The notes: a model not told the origin generated them from the sequence alone. DNA of 55,328 bases from Alteromonadaceae bacterium (GCA_013393545.1 JABXHG010000117.1:1-55328); one strand, 5' to 3'; positions 27,131 through 36,580 are shown, numbered from the stretch's first letter. Numbers and translations are program-made.

Positions 27131-27819
27131 AAGCGATGATTCTGGCCGCCGGCAAGGGCGAACGCATGCGGCCGTTAACCCTGCACACGCCCAAACCGCT
27201 GCTGGCAGCGGGCGGCAAGCCATTGATTGTGCATCACATTGAGCGCCTTCAAGCAGCCGGCTTTACCGAGCTGGTGATCAACCACGCCTGGCTGGGCGAG
27301 CAGATTGAGCACCGGCTGGGGGCGGGGGAGCAGCTGGGGGTCAGCATTCGTTATTCCGCCGAAGGCGAGCCACTGGAAACCGCCGGCGGCATTGTCCGGG
27401 CTCTGCCCCTGCTGGCCGATCCGGCTTCGAACTGGTTTGTGGTCATCAACGGCGATATCTGGACCGATTTTCTGTTCCATCAATTGCAGCCGCCCAAGCA
27501 GCCGGATTGCCAGGCCCTGCTGGTGCTCACAGACAACCCGGACCACAACCCGGCCGGGGACTTTCATCTGAACTCAGACGGCCGACTGGCCAGCAGCGGC
27601 GGCAATTGCCTGACTTTCACCGGCATTAGCCTGTTACACCGAAGCCTGTTCGCAGGCCTGGACGACAGCGCCGGCAAACTCGGGCCGGTACTGCGCCGGG
27701 CGATCAGTCAGGGCCGCGCTCTTGGCCTGCACCACCAGGGCCAATGGATGGATATTGGCACGCCGGAACGGCTGGCACAGCTGGATGAGCAACTGGGCAA
27801 ACAAGAAGGCCATCAATGA
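27127..27819 (+). CDS. murU: N-acetylmuramate alpha-1-phosphate uridylyltransferase MurU
   Basis: This 230-residue nucleotidyltransferase converts MurNAc-1-phosphate and UTP to UDP-MurNAc. The N-terminal signature is MILAAGKGERMRPLTLHTPKPLL, with the uridylyl-binding GERMRPLT. GEPLETAGGIVRALPLL and VINGDIWTDFLF supply the product- and metal-binding residues, and LHHQGQWMDIGTPERLAQLDEQ closes the domain. It starts at GTG in a GTGA overlap with amgK, and its own end overlaps the J-domain gene, so all three are one transcript. Confidence 0.92.
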   Translation: MKAMILAAGKGERMRPLTLHTPKPLLAAGGKPLIVHHIERLQAAGFTELVINHAWLGEQIEHRLGAGEQLGVSIRYSAEGEPLETAGGIVRALPLLADPASNWFVVINGDIWTDFLFHQLQPPKQPDCQALLVLTDNPDHNPAGDFHLNSDGRLASSGGNCLTFTGISLLHRSLFAGLDDSAGKLGPVLRRAISQGRALGLHHQGQWMDIGTPERLAQLDEQLGKQEGHQ

Positions 27820-28571
27820 CCGACAGCCAGGCCTTGACGCCAAGAATTGAAAGCACACTGATCAACCGGCTGACTCAGCTTAGCGAGTGCGGCCACCGGG
27901 CCGATGAGCTGGCCCGGCGCACCAGCTTACCCCGGGCCTACCGCAATGTACTGTTTTACTTTCTGGGCTTCACCGCCAAGGGCAGCGGCCGGGTAACAGA
28001 AGCCGACATCACCTATGCCCAGCACCTGATGAAAGCACTGGGCCTGTCTGCGCGCCAACGCAAACGCGCCATCCATCACTTCCAGAAAGGCAAGGCCACC
28101 GAGCACCTACCCTTCCAGCGCGGCCTGTGGTTACGCTGGCAAACGCCTCTTCGCACCGGCGCCGCCGTAACCACCGCTATCTGCCTGTGCCATGGCGCCC
28201 AGGTACTGGGACAACCGGCCAAATCCAGACGTTATCGTTGCGAGGACAGTCTGATCCGGCTAGGCCTGCCGGTTGCAATGGCCGACGAGATTTTCGAACA
28301 CTACGCCAGTAAGGTGTGGGCTAAAAGCCCATCAACCCGGGAGAAGCCGGTTACCTATGAGCAGGCCTGCAGGGTATTGGGCGTGACACGCCGGGACAGC
28401 CTGGAAGACATCAAGCGCCACTACCGGAAAAAGGTGTCGGCCTGCCATCCGGACAAGCTGGCCCAGCAAAAGCTGACGCCATCCGAACGGGCCATGGCCA
28501 AAGACCAGCTGCTGAATTACCAGGTGGCCTGGGAGCTGATCAAGAAACGCCATAATATGGCCAATCGCTAA
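27816..28571 (+). CDS. DjlA-like J-domain co-chaperone lacking a membrane anchor
   Basis: This 251-residue protein has a C-terminal J domain (about 180-250) with QACRVLGVTRRDSLEDIKRHYRKKVSACHPDKL, including the HPD motif that stimulates DnaK. The preceding part (about 45-160) resembles the TerB-like/DjlA middle domain: FYFLGFTAKGSGRVTEADITYAQHLM and GLSARQRKRAIHHFQKGK. Classical DjlA has an N-terminal membrane segment, which is absent here. Its start overlaps murU by 4 bases. Its stop overlaps the stop of the convergent DUF3530 gene. A role in envelope stress is plausible from DjlA knowledge, but not shown by sequence. Confidence 0.82.
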   Translation: MTDSQALTPRIESTLINRLTQLSECGHRADELARRTSLPRAYRNVLFYFLGFTAKGSGRVTEADITYAQHLMKALGLSARQRKRAIHHFQKGKATEHLPFQRGLWLRWQTPLRTGAAVTTAICLCHGAQVLGQPAKSRRYRCEDSLIRLGLPVAMADEIFEHYASKVWAKSPSTREKPVTYEQACRVLGVTRRDSLEDIKRHYRKKVSACHPDKLAQQKLTPSERAMAKDQLLNYQVAWELIKKRHNMANR

Positions 28572-29554
28572 CGCTGGAACTGCCCCCGCAGGCGGTTTAC
28601 CACCCGATCCGCGTCTTCACGCCGGGGCGGGCTGGCCAGAGGAAGCGCCTGGCGCCGGTACCTCTCTACCCCTTCCCGGGCGAACCGGGCAGCACGCTCG
28701 CGACCTTGCACGCCAACCGGCCCAAAGCTGCCGTGTAAATCCAGCAACCACCAGACCCGCTCGCCGGCCAACAGGCCACTCACCTCAGCCAGACGCGGCG
28801 GCGAGAACGAGGGTGCCAGCCAGACTACACCCTCCAGATTATTGCGGCCAGCGGCCCACTGAGCAACGTAATCCGCCGACCAGCCGACGCCCAGCACCAC
28901 AAGCGCCTGGTAGCCCTGTTCGCTCAACGTCGCCGCAGCGGCATCGAGCAGGGTTCTGACCGAGTTGGCGTAGTTATCAAAGAGGGTTTGCAGTTCCTCG
29001 TCCGACGCCACGTCAATCATCACCGAGCCAGCGCCCGGGGCGGCATCATCACCATTGTCACCAGCCGGTTCACCGTCCTCTCCACCATCCTCTCCCGGCG
29101 TCGGCACAGTGCGCGCCAGACGGCTGCGGCGCAGGGCCTCAGGCGGTGTTCGCAAGCCCAGAGTCAAGGTCGCCATTCCGGCTCCGGGCAAGGCCTGGCG
29201 CAAGGCGCCAGTCACGCCTTCATCGGCCGTTTGTCCCTCGTCGGCCAGCACAATCACCGCCGCTTTTGCCGGCGTTTCCAGCTCCGGACGGAACAGGGCC
29301 AGGGCGCGACTGTCGTCTTCCAGCTCCAGCCAAACCGCCTGCTCCGGGTACTGGCTGGCCAGCCCCCATTCCCCCAAACCGGTATGCAACACCGGGCGAT
29401 CTTTAGCCGACGCCGGTGCCGGCTCTTCCTCATTCGCCTGCTCATCCCCGGGCGCTTGCTCCGCGTCCTGCTCCTGGGCCAGGGCACCACAGCTCCAGAC
29501 CCACAACAGGCCGAACACCAGCCACGAACGCTTCCGTTTTCTGATCAAAGCCAT
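28568..29554 (-). CDS. DUF3530-family secreted alpha/beta-hydrolase-like protein
   Basis: This 328-residue protein has a signal peptide (SWLVFGLLWVWSCGALAQE) and then an acidic, low-complexity linker of about 25 residues rich in Glu, Ala and Gln. LHTGLGEWGLASQYPEQAVWLE opens the folded part, and VIVLADEGQTADEG and GYQALVVLGVGWSADYVAQWAAGRNN suggest the hydrolase-like fold of DUF3530. The GVGWSAD motif sits where a GxSxG nucleophile elbow would be, but it has tryptophan before the serine. A second acidic insert (GEDGGEDGEPAGDNGDD) interrupts the domain. The function is unknown. It converges on the J-domain gene, with overlapping stop codons. Confidence 0.7.
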   Translation of the reverse strand: MALIRKRKRSWLVFGLLWVWSCGALAQEQDAEQAPGDEQANEEEPAPASAKDRPVLHTGLGEWGLASQYPEQAVWLELEDDSRALALFRPELETPAKAAVIVLADEGQTADEGVTGALRQALPGAGMATLTLGLRTPPEALRRSRLARTVPTPGEDGGEDGEPAGDNGDDAAPGAGSVMIDVASDEELQTLFDNYANSVRTLLDAAAATLSEQGYQALVVLGVGWSADYVAQWAAGRNNLEGVVWLAPSFSPPRLAEVSGLLAGERVWWLLDLHGSFGPVGVQGRERAARFAREGVERYRRQALPLASPPRREDADRVVNRLRGQFQR

Positions 29555-29651
29555 TACCCCGCGCTGCGAAATTGGACGGCAAACTGATAGACTATCACCT
29601 TAAAACCAACCAACTGACCGAATCCATCGAGAACCAACCGAGAGAGCCCCG

Positions 29652-30338
29652 ATGAACCCATACCTGATTGCCCCATCCATTCTCTCCGCCGATTTTGCCC
29701 GCCTGGGCGAAGAAGTCGACAACGTACTGGCCGCCGGCGCCGACGTGGTCCACTTCGATGTGATGGACAATCATTATGTGCCCAACCTGACCATCGGCCC
29801 CATGGTGTGCGAAGCCCTGCGCAAGCACGGCGTAACCGCCCCCATTGATGTACACTTGATGGTTTCCCCGGTGGACGACCTCATCCGTATGTTTATCGAC
29901 GCCGGCGCCAGTTACATTACCTTTCATCCCGAAGCCAGCAACCACATCGACCGCTCCCTGCAGCTGATCCGCGACGGCGGCTGCAAGGCCGGCCTGGTAT
30001 TCAATCCGGCCACGCCGTTGAGCTACATGGACTACGTAATGGACAAGCTGGATATGGTATTGCTGATGTCGGTGAACCCCGGCTTTGGCGGCCAGAAGTT
30101 CATCCCGGGCACCCTCGACAAGCTGCGAGAAGCCCGTCGGAAAATCGACGAAAGCGGCCACAACATTCGCCTTGAGATCGATGGCGGCGTGAACACCGAC
30201 AACATCCGCGAGATCGCCGAAGCCGGCGCCGACACCTTCGTGGCCGGCTCCGCCATCTTCAAAACCCCGGACTACAAGGCCACCATCGACGCGATGCGCG
30301 CCGAACTGGACGCAGCCCGCAAGGCCCGCGGCGAATGA
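29652..30338 (+). CDS. rpe: Ribulose-phosphate 3-epimerase
   Basis: This 228-residue TIM-barrel enzyme interconverts ribulose-5-phosphate and xylulose-5-phosphate. It begins [21 protein letters not shown], followed by [21 protein letters not shown] with metal-binding His and Asp, [27 protein letters not shown] and [12 protein letters not shown] with the second metal aspartate. [13 protein letters not shown] is the phosphate-binding motif. It overlaps gph by ATGA, the normal rpe-gph pairing, which elsewhere precedes trpE; here the trp genes lie 3 kb further on. Confidence 0.96.
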   Translation: MNPYLIAPSILSADFARLGEEVDNVLAAGADVVHFDVMDNHYVPNLTIGPMVCEALRKHGVTAPIDVHLMVSPVDDLIRMFIDAGASYITFHPEASNHIDRSLQLIRDGGCKAGLVFNPATPLSYMDYVMDKLDMVLLMSVNPGFGGQKFIPGTLDKLREARRKIDESGHNIRLEIDGGVNTDNIREIAEAGADTFVAGSAIFKTPDYKATIDAMRAELDAARKARGE

Positions 30339-31024
30339 GCCTGAAAGGCCTGTTCAACGCCCGCTGGCCGGGGGTCGCCCTGTTTGACCTGGACGGCACC
30401 CTGGTAGACAGCGCGCCAGACCTGGCCGAGGCGGTGGACCTTACCCTGCGGGAGCTTGGCCGCGCGCCGGCAGGTCTGGAAAAAGTGCGCCCCTGGGTGG
30501 GCAACGGTGCGAAGGTCCTGATTCGCCGGGCCCTGGCCGACAAGCGGGACTGGCAACCACCTCGCCCGGAAGACGACGCCCTGATCGACAGCGCCCTGGA
30601 GATCTTCTTCAAACACTACCGGCACACCAACGGCAAGCACGCCCACGTGTACCCCGGCGTCAAGGAATGCCTGGACCACCTGAGCAGCTGTGGTTGTCGC
30701 ATGGGCGTGGTCACCAACAAACCCCAGCAGTTCGTCGCACCGCTACTGGAGCAAACCGGATTGGCTGATTATTTCGAGCTGACCCTTGGCGGCGACGCAC
30801 TGCCCGAGAAAAAGCCCGAACCGGCACCTGTGCTGCATGCCATGAAAGAACTTCACGGCACCGTGGGCACCACGGTCATGATCGGTGACTCCGACAACGA
30901 TGTGAACGCGGCGCTGGCTGCCGGCATTCCCTGCGTGGCCGTGCGCTACGGCTACAACTCAGGCGCTGCCATCGATAGCCTGGGTGCGGATGCGGTGGTG
31001 GACTCACTGGCCGAACTGCTCTGA
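30335..31024 (+). CDS. gph: Phosphoglycolate phosphatase Gph
   Basis: This 229-residue HAD-superfamily phosphatase disposes of 2-phosphoglycolate, for example from DNA end repair. Motif I is [21 protein letters not shown], with the nucleophile aspartate. A threonine motif (VVTNKPQQF), a lysine ([12 protein letters not shown]) and [18 protein letters not shown] complete the active site. It is coupled to rpe. The family's N-terminal cap domain is of normal length. It converges with the SpoU-type methyltransferase gene, separated by only 26 bases. Confidence 0.93.
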   Translation: MSLKGLFNARWPGVALFDLDGTLVDSAPDLAEAVDLTLRELGRAPAGLEKVRPWVGNGAKVLIRRALADKRDWQPPRPEDDALIDSALEIFFKHYRHTNGKHAHVYPGVKECLDHLSSCGCRMGVVTNKPQQFVAPLLEQTGLADYFELTLGGDALPEKKPEPAPVLHAMKELHGTVGTTVMIGDSDNDVNAALAAGIPCVAVRYGYNSGAAIDSLGADAVVDSLAELL

Positions 31025-31050
31025 CGAACAGGCGAGTCAGCGCCTCGAAG

Positions 31051-31797
31051 CTAACGATTCAGTTCGTACGCACACATGTTCACGGCCGTGGCCAAATTCA
31101 GCGATTCAAGAACGCCGGCGCCTGGAATCGAGTACGCGGTGACATCCAGCCCGGCCAGTTCGTCATGGGGGACGCCGCGCGCTTCATTGCCAAAGATAAA
31201 GCACTGCTCTCTGGTAAACCCTTCACTGGAAAGCGGTGCGCCTTCGATATCCAGGCACGCGAAGTGATCAAATCGCGTTTTCAGCTCATCGAGACTCACA
31301 TCCAGCTCAATGGGCAAGTGGAAAATCGCCCCCATGCTGGCACGCACCACCTTGGGATTGTACGGGTCCACACTGTTGGGGCTTAATACGCAGCGAAAAC
31401 CACCGAACCAGGCCAGGGTTCGCAAAATAGTGCCCAGGTTGCCCGGGTCCTGCACTTCGTATAAATAAATGGTTTTTTCCCGGGTTGTTTCATCGGCATT
31501 GGCACGAGGTGCAGGCAACGGCTCAGGGCCACGAAACGGCACCACCGCCACAATGCCCTGCGGGGTTTGCGTATCGGCGATTTTCTGCATTTGCTTGTCG
31601 GTAATACGCACCTGTTCCAGCGATGTCGCCACGTCGCCATGGCTTTCGCTGACATAAACTTTCGCCTGCCGGAATGCGGGAACGGCTTTGGCCGCCTTTT
31701 CCAGCTCCAGAATCAGGTGCTCGCCTTCCACCAGAAAGCAGCCCAGATCTTTGCGGCCTTTCTTCTTGTGCAGCTTCTTTATGTCATCCAGTTTCAT
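31051..31797 (-). CDS. SpoU/TrmH-family RNA 2'-O-ribose methyltransferase
   Basis: This 248-residue SPOUT methyltransferase has an N-terminal substrate-binding domain (about 1-95, MKLDDIKKLHKKKGRKDLGCFLVEGEHLI) and a trefoil-knot catalytic domain. The knot motifs are EVQDPGNLGTILRTLAWFG (motif 1), CFIFGNEARGVP (motif 2) and SIPGAGVLESLNLATAVNMCAYE (motif 3). The RNA target is not evident; candidates are 23S rRNA or tRNA positions. It diverges from rlmE, with a 190-base intergenic region. Confidence 0.88.
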   Translation of the reverse strand: MKLDDIKKLHKKKGRKDLGCFLVEGEHLILELEKAAKAVPAFRQAKVYVSESHGDVATSLEQVRITDKQMQKIADTQTPQGIVAVVPFRGPEPLPAPRANADETTREKTIYLYEVQDPGNLGTILRTLAWFGGFRCVLSPNSVDPYNPKVVRASMGAIFHLPIELDVSLDELKTRFDHFACLDIEGAPLSSEGFTREQCFIFGNEARGVPHDELAGLDVTAYSIPGAGVLESLNLATAVNMCAYELNR

Positions 31798-31924
31798 CGT
31801 GCGTTACTCAACCAACCAAAATCGCATCCACCACTGCCATGCCATTCACCCGCCAAGCTGACGCCAAAAGGCCACAGTGCCTGCAAAGCAGGCGAATACT
31901 AGCATGGATCGGAATTTACCGGTG

Positions 31925-31953
31925 TTACAGCCCTCTGCCTGAGCAGGTATAAT
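31925..31953 (+). promoter_or_regulatory. Sigma-70 promoter of rlmE
   Basis: A perfect TATAAT -10 box at 31948-31953 is preceded by TTACAG with a 17-base spacer. The -10 element lies 36 bases before the rlmE start codon. It is the clearest -10 box in the left two-thirds of the window. Confidence 0.65.
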
Positions 31954-31988
31954 CCACGCATCATTCAAGTTCGACTTAGAGCAATGAC

Positions 31989-32609
31989 ATGGCCAGATCC
32001 AAAAGCAGCCAGCAATGGCTCGATGAGCACGTCAACGATGTGTATGTGAAACGCGCGCAAGCCGATGGCTATCGCTCCCGCGCCAGCTACAAACTGCTTG
32101 AGCTGATTGAGAAGGACAAGCTGGTCCGCCCCGGCATGGTGACCATGGACCTTGGCAGTGCGCCGGGCGGCTGGTCGCAGGTATTGGCGAACATTGTCGG
32201 CGCCAAGGGCCGCGTCATCGCGTCCGATATCCTGCCCATGGACTCCATCGCAGATGTGGACTTTATCCAGGGCGACTTCACCGAAGACCACGTTTTTGAC
32301 GACATCATGGCCACCCTGGACAACGCCCCGGTGGACCTGGTGGTATCGGACATGGCTCCCAACATCAGCGGAATCAATGTGGCCGACCAGGCAGCTTCCA
32401 TGTATCTGGTGGAGCTGGCCCTGGACATGGCCCGCCAGGTTCTGAAACCAGGAGGCTGCTTTGTCGCCAAGGTGTTTCAGGGGGTGGGCTACGACGAGTA
32501 TCTGAAAGACGTGCGCACGTCCTTCAACAAGCTGCTGATTCGCAAACCCGATGCCTCACGCGCCCGATCCCGCGAGGTCTACCTGGTGGCCAAAGGCTTC
32601 AAGGGCTAG
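31989..32609 (+). CDS. rlmE: 23S rRNA (uridine-2552-2'-O)-methyltransferase RlmE (RrmJ/FtsJ)
   Basis: This 206-residue SAM-dependent enzyme modifies U2552 in the A-loop of 23S rRNA. Features are [17 protein letters not shown] (first catalytic Lys), [14 protein letters not shown] (SAM site), [23 protein letters not shown] (catalytic Asp), [11 protein letters not shown] (Lys) and [13 protein letters not shown] (Glu), which make up the K-D-K-E tetrad. In many gammaproteobacteria it is next to ftsH; here it stands between two RNA-modification genes, a SpoU enzyme and a pseudouridine synthase. Its stop codon overlaps that of the convergent rluF-like gene. Confidence 0.95.
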   Translation: MARSKSSQQWLDEHVNDVYVKRAQADGYRSRASYKLLELIEKDKLVRPGMVTMDLGSAPGGWSQVLANIVGAKGRVIASDILPMDSIADVDFIQGDFTEDHVFDDIMATLDNAPVDLVVSDMAPNISGINVADQAASMYLVELALDMARQVLKPGGCFVAKVFQGVGYDEYLKDVRTSFNKLLIRKPDASRARSREVYLVAKGFKG

Positions 32610-33598
32610 CCGCGCGCCTTCTTGACGCTTGGCTTGCGTGGCCGTTTCGACTTTGGCCCCGTGTTCTTACCGACGGGTTTACCGCCAGGCTTACCACCCG
32701 GCCTGTTTTTATGACCGCCCTTGCCGGGTTTCGCCGGTTTGCCCGATGGCTTCCCGGGCTGATGCCTGCCCTTGGGGTTACCGCCGGTTTTTTTGGCTTT
32801 GGGTGGGCCACCGCGTTTCTGACCAGGCTTTTTACCGGCTCGTTTCTGCGTGGTTTTCTGCCCGGCAGGCGCCTCAGACGATGAATCTTTGATGGCGTCC
32901 ATAATGCCGTTCAGCTCTTTTTGAGTGAGATCGCGCCACTCGCCAACGGCCAGGCCTTTGAGGTTCACATTCATGATGCGAACACGTTCGAGTTTGACCA
33001 CATCGTAACCGAAGTGTTCGCACATGCGGCGAATCTGGCGGTTCAAGCCCTGCACCAGGGTGATTCTGAAGACCCTGGCGGACTCCTGTTGCACCTTACA
33101 CTTCTTGGTCACGGTGCCCAGAATCGGCACCCCATTGGCCATGCCCTGAATAAAGCCCTTGGTAATGGGCTTATCCACTTCCACCAAATATTCTTTTTCA
33201 TGGTCATTGCCCGCGCGCAGGATCTTATTCACCAGATCGCCATTACTGGTCAAAAAGATCAGGCCCTGGGAATCCTTATCCAGGCGACCAATGGGGAAAA
33301 TCCGGGTGCCGTGGCCCACAAAGCGCTGGATGTTATTGGGCTCACTGGTATCCGTGGTGCTGACGATACCCACGGGTTTATTCAGTGCAATGAACACAAA
33401 GTCGTCAGCCTCTGGCGGCTCAACGAGTTGCCCGTTAACCTTCACCGTATCCCCGGGCATCACAAGGTCGCCCACCACAGCAGGCCTGCCATTCAAAGAC
33501 ACATTACCCTGTTCAATGTAGCGGTCCGCTTCACGGCGTGAGCACATGCCACTGCTGCTGATGTATTTGTTGAGACGGGTCGACGGGGCATTCGGCAT
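32606..33598 (-). CDS. rluF: RluF-like 23S rRNA pseudouridine synthase with a long basic tail
   Basis: This 330-residue member of the RsuA/RluB/E/F group has an N-terminal S4 RNA-binding domain (about 5-60, [21 protein letters not shown]) and a catalytic domain containing [14 protein letters not shown] and [20 protein letters not shown], with the catalytic aspartate in [35 protein letters not shown] is the RluF-like motif. After about residue 235 comes a ~90-residue disordered extension made almost only of Lys, Gly, Pro, Arg and a few polar residues. The start at 33598 gives the usual S4 N-terminus, although the frame is open to 33670. Confidence 0.88.
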   Translation of the reverse strand: MPNAPSTRLNKYISSSGMCSRREADRYIEQGNVSLNGRPAVVGDLVMPGDTVKVNGQLVEPPEADDFVFIALNKPVGIVSTTDTSEPNNIQRFVGHGTRIFPIGRLDKDSQGLIFLTSNGDLVNKILRAGNDHEKEYLVEVDKPITKGFIQGMANGVPILGTVTKKCKVQQESARVFRITLVQGLNRQIRRMCEHFGYDVVKLERVRIMNVNLKGLAVGEWRDLTQKELNGIMDAIKDSSSEAPAGQKTTQKRAGKKPGQKRGGPPKAKKTGGNPKGRHQPGKPSGKPAKPGKGGHKNRPGGKPGGKPVGKNTGPKSKRPRKPSVKKARG

Positions 33599-33936
33599 AG
33601 GCAATGGCTTATCTTCATGATTGGGTTGAAAAATTAGGCTGCGCACAGTACTCAGCCAGAACGGCACCACGCTCGCAGCCGTCGCCCACCTATCTTAGGG
33701 TATTCGCGCCTTCTGCTCTATGGGTAACGCCTTGCATCCGACTTGATGGGCAACTGCCACCCCTTCACCCGGCACGCATTGTTCAACTTTCACCCCGGCA
33801 ACCCGATATTGTACCGGGGCCGGCTGGCTGCAATAATCCTCCTCTTATTCGCTTCCGACCCGGCAACGGTGAATCAGGCAACACGGTGAGCCCATGGCGA
33901 GCACCTTCAGCAACACAGTGAACCAGTAACGCCGCC
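33599..33936. other. Gene-free stretch between rluF-like gene and trpG
   Basis: These 338 bases carry the divergent control regions of the pseudouridine synthase and trpG. The only notable structure is a CCCCGG/CCGGGG hairpin at 33793-33819, with a 15-base loop. No Trp-rich leader peptide is visible: the one open frame (33746-33889, 47 codons) has no tryptophan codon and no good ribosome binding site. So I see no sign of classical tryptophan attenuation. Confidence 0.5.
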
Positions 33937-34515
33937 ATGATTTTGATGATCGACAACTTCGATTCCTTCACCTACAACGTAGTGCAATACCTGACCGAGC
34001 TGGGCGCCGAGGTGCGGGTGGTCCGCAACGACGAGATCACTGTTGAAGCCATTGAGGCGCTGCGCCCGGAGCGGCTGGTGATTTCGCCGGGGCCGTGTAC
34101 GCCGGATGAGTCCGGCATTACCCTGGAAGCGATCCGATATTTTTCCGGCAAGCTGCCGATCCTCGGCATTTGCCTGGGACACCAGGCCATTGGCCAGGTG
34201 TTTGGCGGCCATGTGGTGCGAGCGAGAGCGGTGATGCACGGCAAGGTGTCGCCAATGGTGCACACCAACACCGGGGTTTTCCGGGGGCTGAACAACCCGC
34301 TGAACGCCACCCGTTACAATAGCCTGGTGATCGACAAGACCACCCTGCCGGAGTGTCTGGAGATCACGGCCTGGACCCAGCGCGCCGACGGCTCGGTGGA
34401 CGAGATCATGGGCATACGCCACAAAACGCTGCCCATTGAAGGGGTACAATTCCACCCGGAGTCGATCATGACCGAGCAGGGACACGACTTGCTGCGCAAC
34501 TTTCTGACAACCTGA
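33937..34515 (+). CDS. trpG: Anthranilate synthase component II, glutamine amidotransferase TrpG
   Basis: This 192-residue class I glutamine amidotransferase delivers ammonia to TrpE for anthranilate synthesis. It begins [19 protein letters not shown]. The catalytic triad is in [16 protein letters not shown] (Cys80 region) and [18 protein letters not shown] (His and Glu). It might also serve aminodeoxychorismate synthesis as PabA, as dual-use forms do. Its position in front of trpD and trpC supports TrpG. trpE is not in the window; rpe-gph, which often precede trpE, lie 3 kb upstream. Confidence 0.93.
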   Translation: MILMIDNFDSFTYNVVQYLTELGAEVRVVRNDEITVEAIEALRPERLVISPGPCTPDESGITLEAIRYFSGKLPILGICLGHQAIGQVFGGHVVRARAVMHGKVSPMVHTNTGVFRGLNNPLNATRYNSLVIDKTTLPECLEITAWTQRADGSVDEIMGIRHKTLPIEGVQFHPESIMTEQGHDLLRNFLTT

Positions 34516-34528
34516 GGGGCCACAATAG

Positions 34529-35557
34529 ATGGACATGAAACAAGCACTGAACCGCATCGCCTCTAATCTGGACCTCTCACGGGAGGAAATGAAAGAGGTG
34601 ATGCGCATCGTAATGAACGGTGAGGCCACCGACGCCCAGATTGGCGCATTTCTCATGGGACTGCGCCTGAAAAGCGAAACCATCGACGAGATCACCGGCG
34701 CCACCGAGGTGATGCGCGAGCTGGTCACCGGGGTCACCGTCAACGCCGACCCGCTGGTAGACATTGTTGGTACCGGTGGCGATGGCGCCAACCTGTTCAA
34801 TGTGTCTTCCGCTTCAGCATTTGTGGTGGCGGCCGCCGGCGGTTTTGTCGCCAAGCACGGCAACCGGGGCGTGTCCTCCAAGAGCGGCAGTGCGGATTTG
34901 ATCGAGAAAGCCGGCATCAACCTGGACATGAAACCGGAGGAGGGGGCCCGCTGCGTGGAAGAAATCGGCGTTGGCTTCATGTTCGCCCCGGCCCACCACG
35001 GCGCCATGAAGCACGCCATCGGCCCGCGCAAGGAACTGGGCTGCCGCACCATTTTCAACATCCTAGGCCCCATGACCAACCCGGCCGGCGTGAAACGCCA
35101 GCTGATCGGTGTGTTCACCAAAGAACTGTGCCGCCCCATGGCGGAGGTAATGTATCGCTTGGGCGCCGAGCACATTATGGTGGTTTGCTCGAAAGACGGG
35201 CTGGATGAAATCAGCCTGGCGACAGCCACCCATGTGGCCGAACTGAAAGACGGTGAGATCACCGAATACGACATCACCCCGGAAGACCTGGGCGTGAAGA
35301 GTCAGTCTCTGGTGGGGCTGACGGTGGATTCCTCCGAGGAGTCACTGGCACTGATCAAGGCGGCCTTTGGTCGTACCCACGATGAAACCACCGAGAAAGC
35401 CCGTGACATGATTGCCCTGAACGCCGGCGCGGCAATCTACGTGGCCGGCCTGGCCGATACCGCCAAAGAAGGCGTGGATATGGCGCTGGATGCCATGGGC
35501 TCTGGACTGGCGATGGGCAAGATGTCCGAGCTGGCTGATTTTTCTCGGTGTTTTTAA
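34529..35557 (+). CDS. trpD: Anthranilate phosphoribosyltransferase TrpD
   Basis: This 342-residue enzyme transfers the phosphoribosyl group from PRPP to anthranilate. The PRPP loop is [21 protein letters not shown], followed by [64 protein letters not shown] and [13 protein letters not shown]. It starts 13 bases after the trpG stop, so the two are co-transcribed. A branched inverted-repeat element follows in the 183-base gap before trpC. Confidence 0.96.
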   Translation: MDMKQALNRIASNLDLSREEMKEVMRIVMNGEATDAQIGAFLMGLRLKSETIDEITGATEVMRELVTGVTVNADPLVDIVGTGGDGANLFNVSSASAFVVAAAGGFVAKHGNRGVSSKSGSADLIEKAGINLDMKPEEGARCVEEIGVGFMFAPAHHGAMKHAIGPRKELGCRTIFNILGPMTNPAGVKRQLIGVFTKELCRPMAEVMYRLGAEHIMVVCSKDGLDEISLATATHVAELKDGEITEYDITPEDLGVKSQSLVGLTVDSSEESLALIKAAFGRTHDETTEKARDMIALNAGAAIYVAGLADTAKEGVDMALDAMGSGLAMGKMSELADFSRCF

Positions 35558-35603
35558 TTCCGGGCTGTTGAATTTTTAGCCGGACGATCAACAAAGCTGG
35601 ATA

Positions 35604-35715
35604 GAGCCGGTGGTGAGGTGCTTTCCAAAACTGTCTGCAGCCATGGATGGCTGCAGTCAAGCCCTACAGGGACGTACTTGTGGGCGTGTTTTGGAAAGCA
35701 CCTCACCATCGGCTC
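35604..35715. repeat. Branched inverted-repeat element, copy 2 (inside the trp cluster)
   Basis: A 28-bp closing stem pairs 35604-35631 with 35688-35715, with a single G-T wobble. The 56-base interior holds CTGCAGCCA-TGGA-TGGCTGCAG (a 9-bp hairpin at 35635-35656) and then TACAGGGACGTACTTGTGGGCG. The interior order and bases match copy 1 at 17191-17305, whereas the outer stem is unrelated in sequence yet just as well paired. It ends 25 bases before the trpC ATG. In RNA it would form a very stable structure between trpD and trpC. No T-run follows, so simple termination is not obvious. Confidence 0.88.
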
Positions 35716-35740
35716 CTGCACCCAATCTTACGGGCCTGAT

Positions 35741-36562
35741 ATGACTGAGCGACATCTGGACAAGACACCCACCATTCTCCGCAAAATCGTTGAGCGGAAG
35801 TGGGAAGAAATCGACGAACGTAAGCCGAAGGTTTCCGAGGCGGACTTGAAAGCCATGGCCGGGGACCAGGCCCCGGCGCGGGGGTTCGCCAACGCCCTGC
35901 GGGCGCGCATTGAACAGCAGACCCCGGCGGTCATCGCGGAAATCAAGAAAGCCTCACCCAGCAAGGGCATCCTCCGTGACCCGTTCGAGCCGGCAAAGAT
36001 TGCCATGAGCTACGAACAAGGTGGTGCCGCCTGTCTGTCTGTGCTTACGGATAAGGATTTCTTCCAGGGCCACGAGGACTACCTGAAAGCGGCCCGTGCG
36101 GCCTGCAGCCTGCCGGTCATTCGCAAGGACTTCATGGTGGCGCCGTACCAGGTGTACGAAAGCCGCGCCATGGGGGCGGACTGCATTCTGTTGATTGCCG
36201 CCTGCCTGAGCAAACACCAGATGCAGGAACTGGAAGGCATTGCCCATGAAATCGGGCTGGATGTGCTGGTGGAAGTGCACAACGGCGAGGAAATGGACGA
36301 CGCCCTCACCCTGAACACACCGCTGGTGGGCATCAACAACCGGGACCTGCACACTTTTGAAGTCTCGCTGGACACCACCTTTGAGCTGCACCAGCGCATC
36401 GGCGCCGAGCGCCTGGCCATCACCGAGAGCGGCATCATGACGCTCGAGGACGTTCAGGCCATGACCAGCCGGGGCATTTACGGCTTTCTGGTGGGTGAAT
36501 CCTTCATGCGGGCACCGGAGCCCGGCGAGAAACTGCGGGAGCTGTTCTTCCCCGCCGGTTAA
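35741..36562 (+). CDS. trpC: Indole-3-glycerol phosphate synthase TrpC
   Basis: This 273-residue TIM-barrel enzyme catalyses ring closure of carboxyphenylamino-deoxyribulose phosphate. Landmarks are [19 protein letters not shown] (catalytic Lys), [37 protein letters not shown] (catalytic Lys), [38 protein letters not shown] and [15 protein letters not shown]. The ATG at 35741 gives the family start; the open frame further upstream only reads through the inverted repeat. It is a single-domain TrpC, not fused to TrpF as in E. coli. Confidence 0.95.
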   Translation: MTERHLDKTPTILRKIVERKWEEIDERKPKVSEADLKAMAGDQAPARGFANALRARIEQQTPAVIAEIKKASPSKGILRDPFEPAKIAMSYEQGGAACLSVLTDKDFFQGHEDYLKAARAACSLPVIRKDFMVAPYQVYESRAMGADCILLIAACLSKHQMQELEGIAHEIGLDVLVEVHNGEEMDDALTLNTPLVGINNRDLHTFEVSLDTTFELHQRIGAERLAITESGIMTLEDVQAMTSRGIYGFLVGESFMRAPEPGEKLRELFFPAG

Positions 36563-36580
36563 CCTCCGGCCCGGCTGACC

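Noticed and set aside
31879..31893. GCCTGC-AAA-GCAGGC hairpin upstream of rlmE
   Set aside because: Short stem without a T-run and not similar to the other repeats; could occur by chance in GC-rich DNA.
33746..33889. A 47-codon open frame upstream of trpG as a possible leader peptide
   Set aside because: It contains no tryptophan codon, has no good ribosome binding site and no attenuator-like hairpin followed by T-run.
35618..35740. A longer N-terminus for TrpC starting inside the inverted repeat
   Set aside because: The extra 41 residues only translate the repeat element and do not resemble any TrpC; the ATG at 35741 gives the family start.
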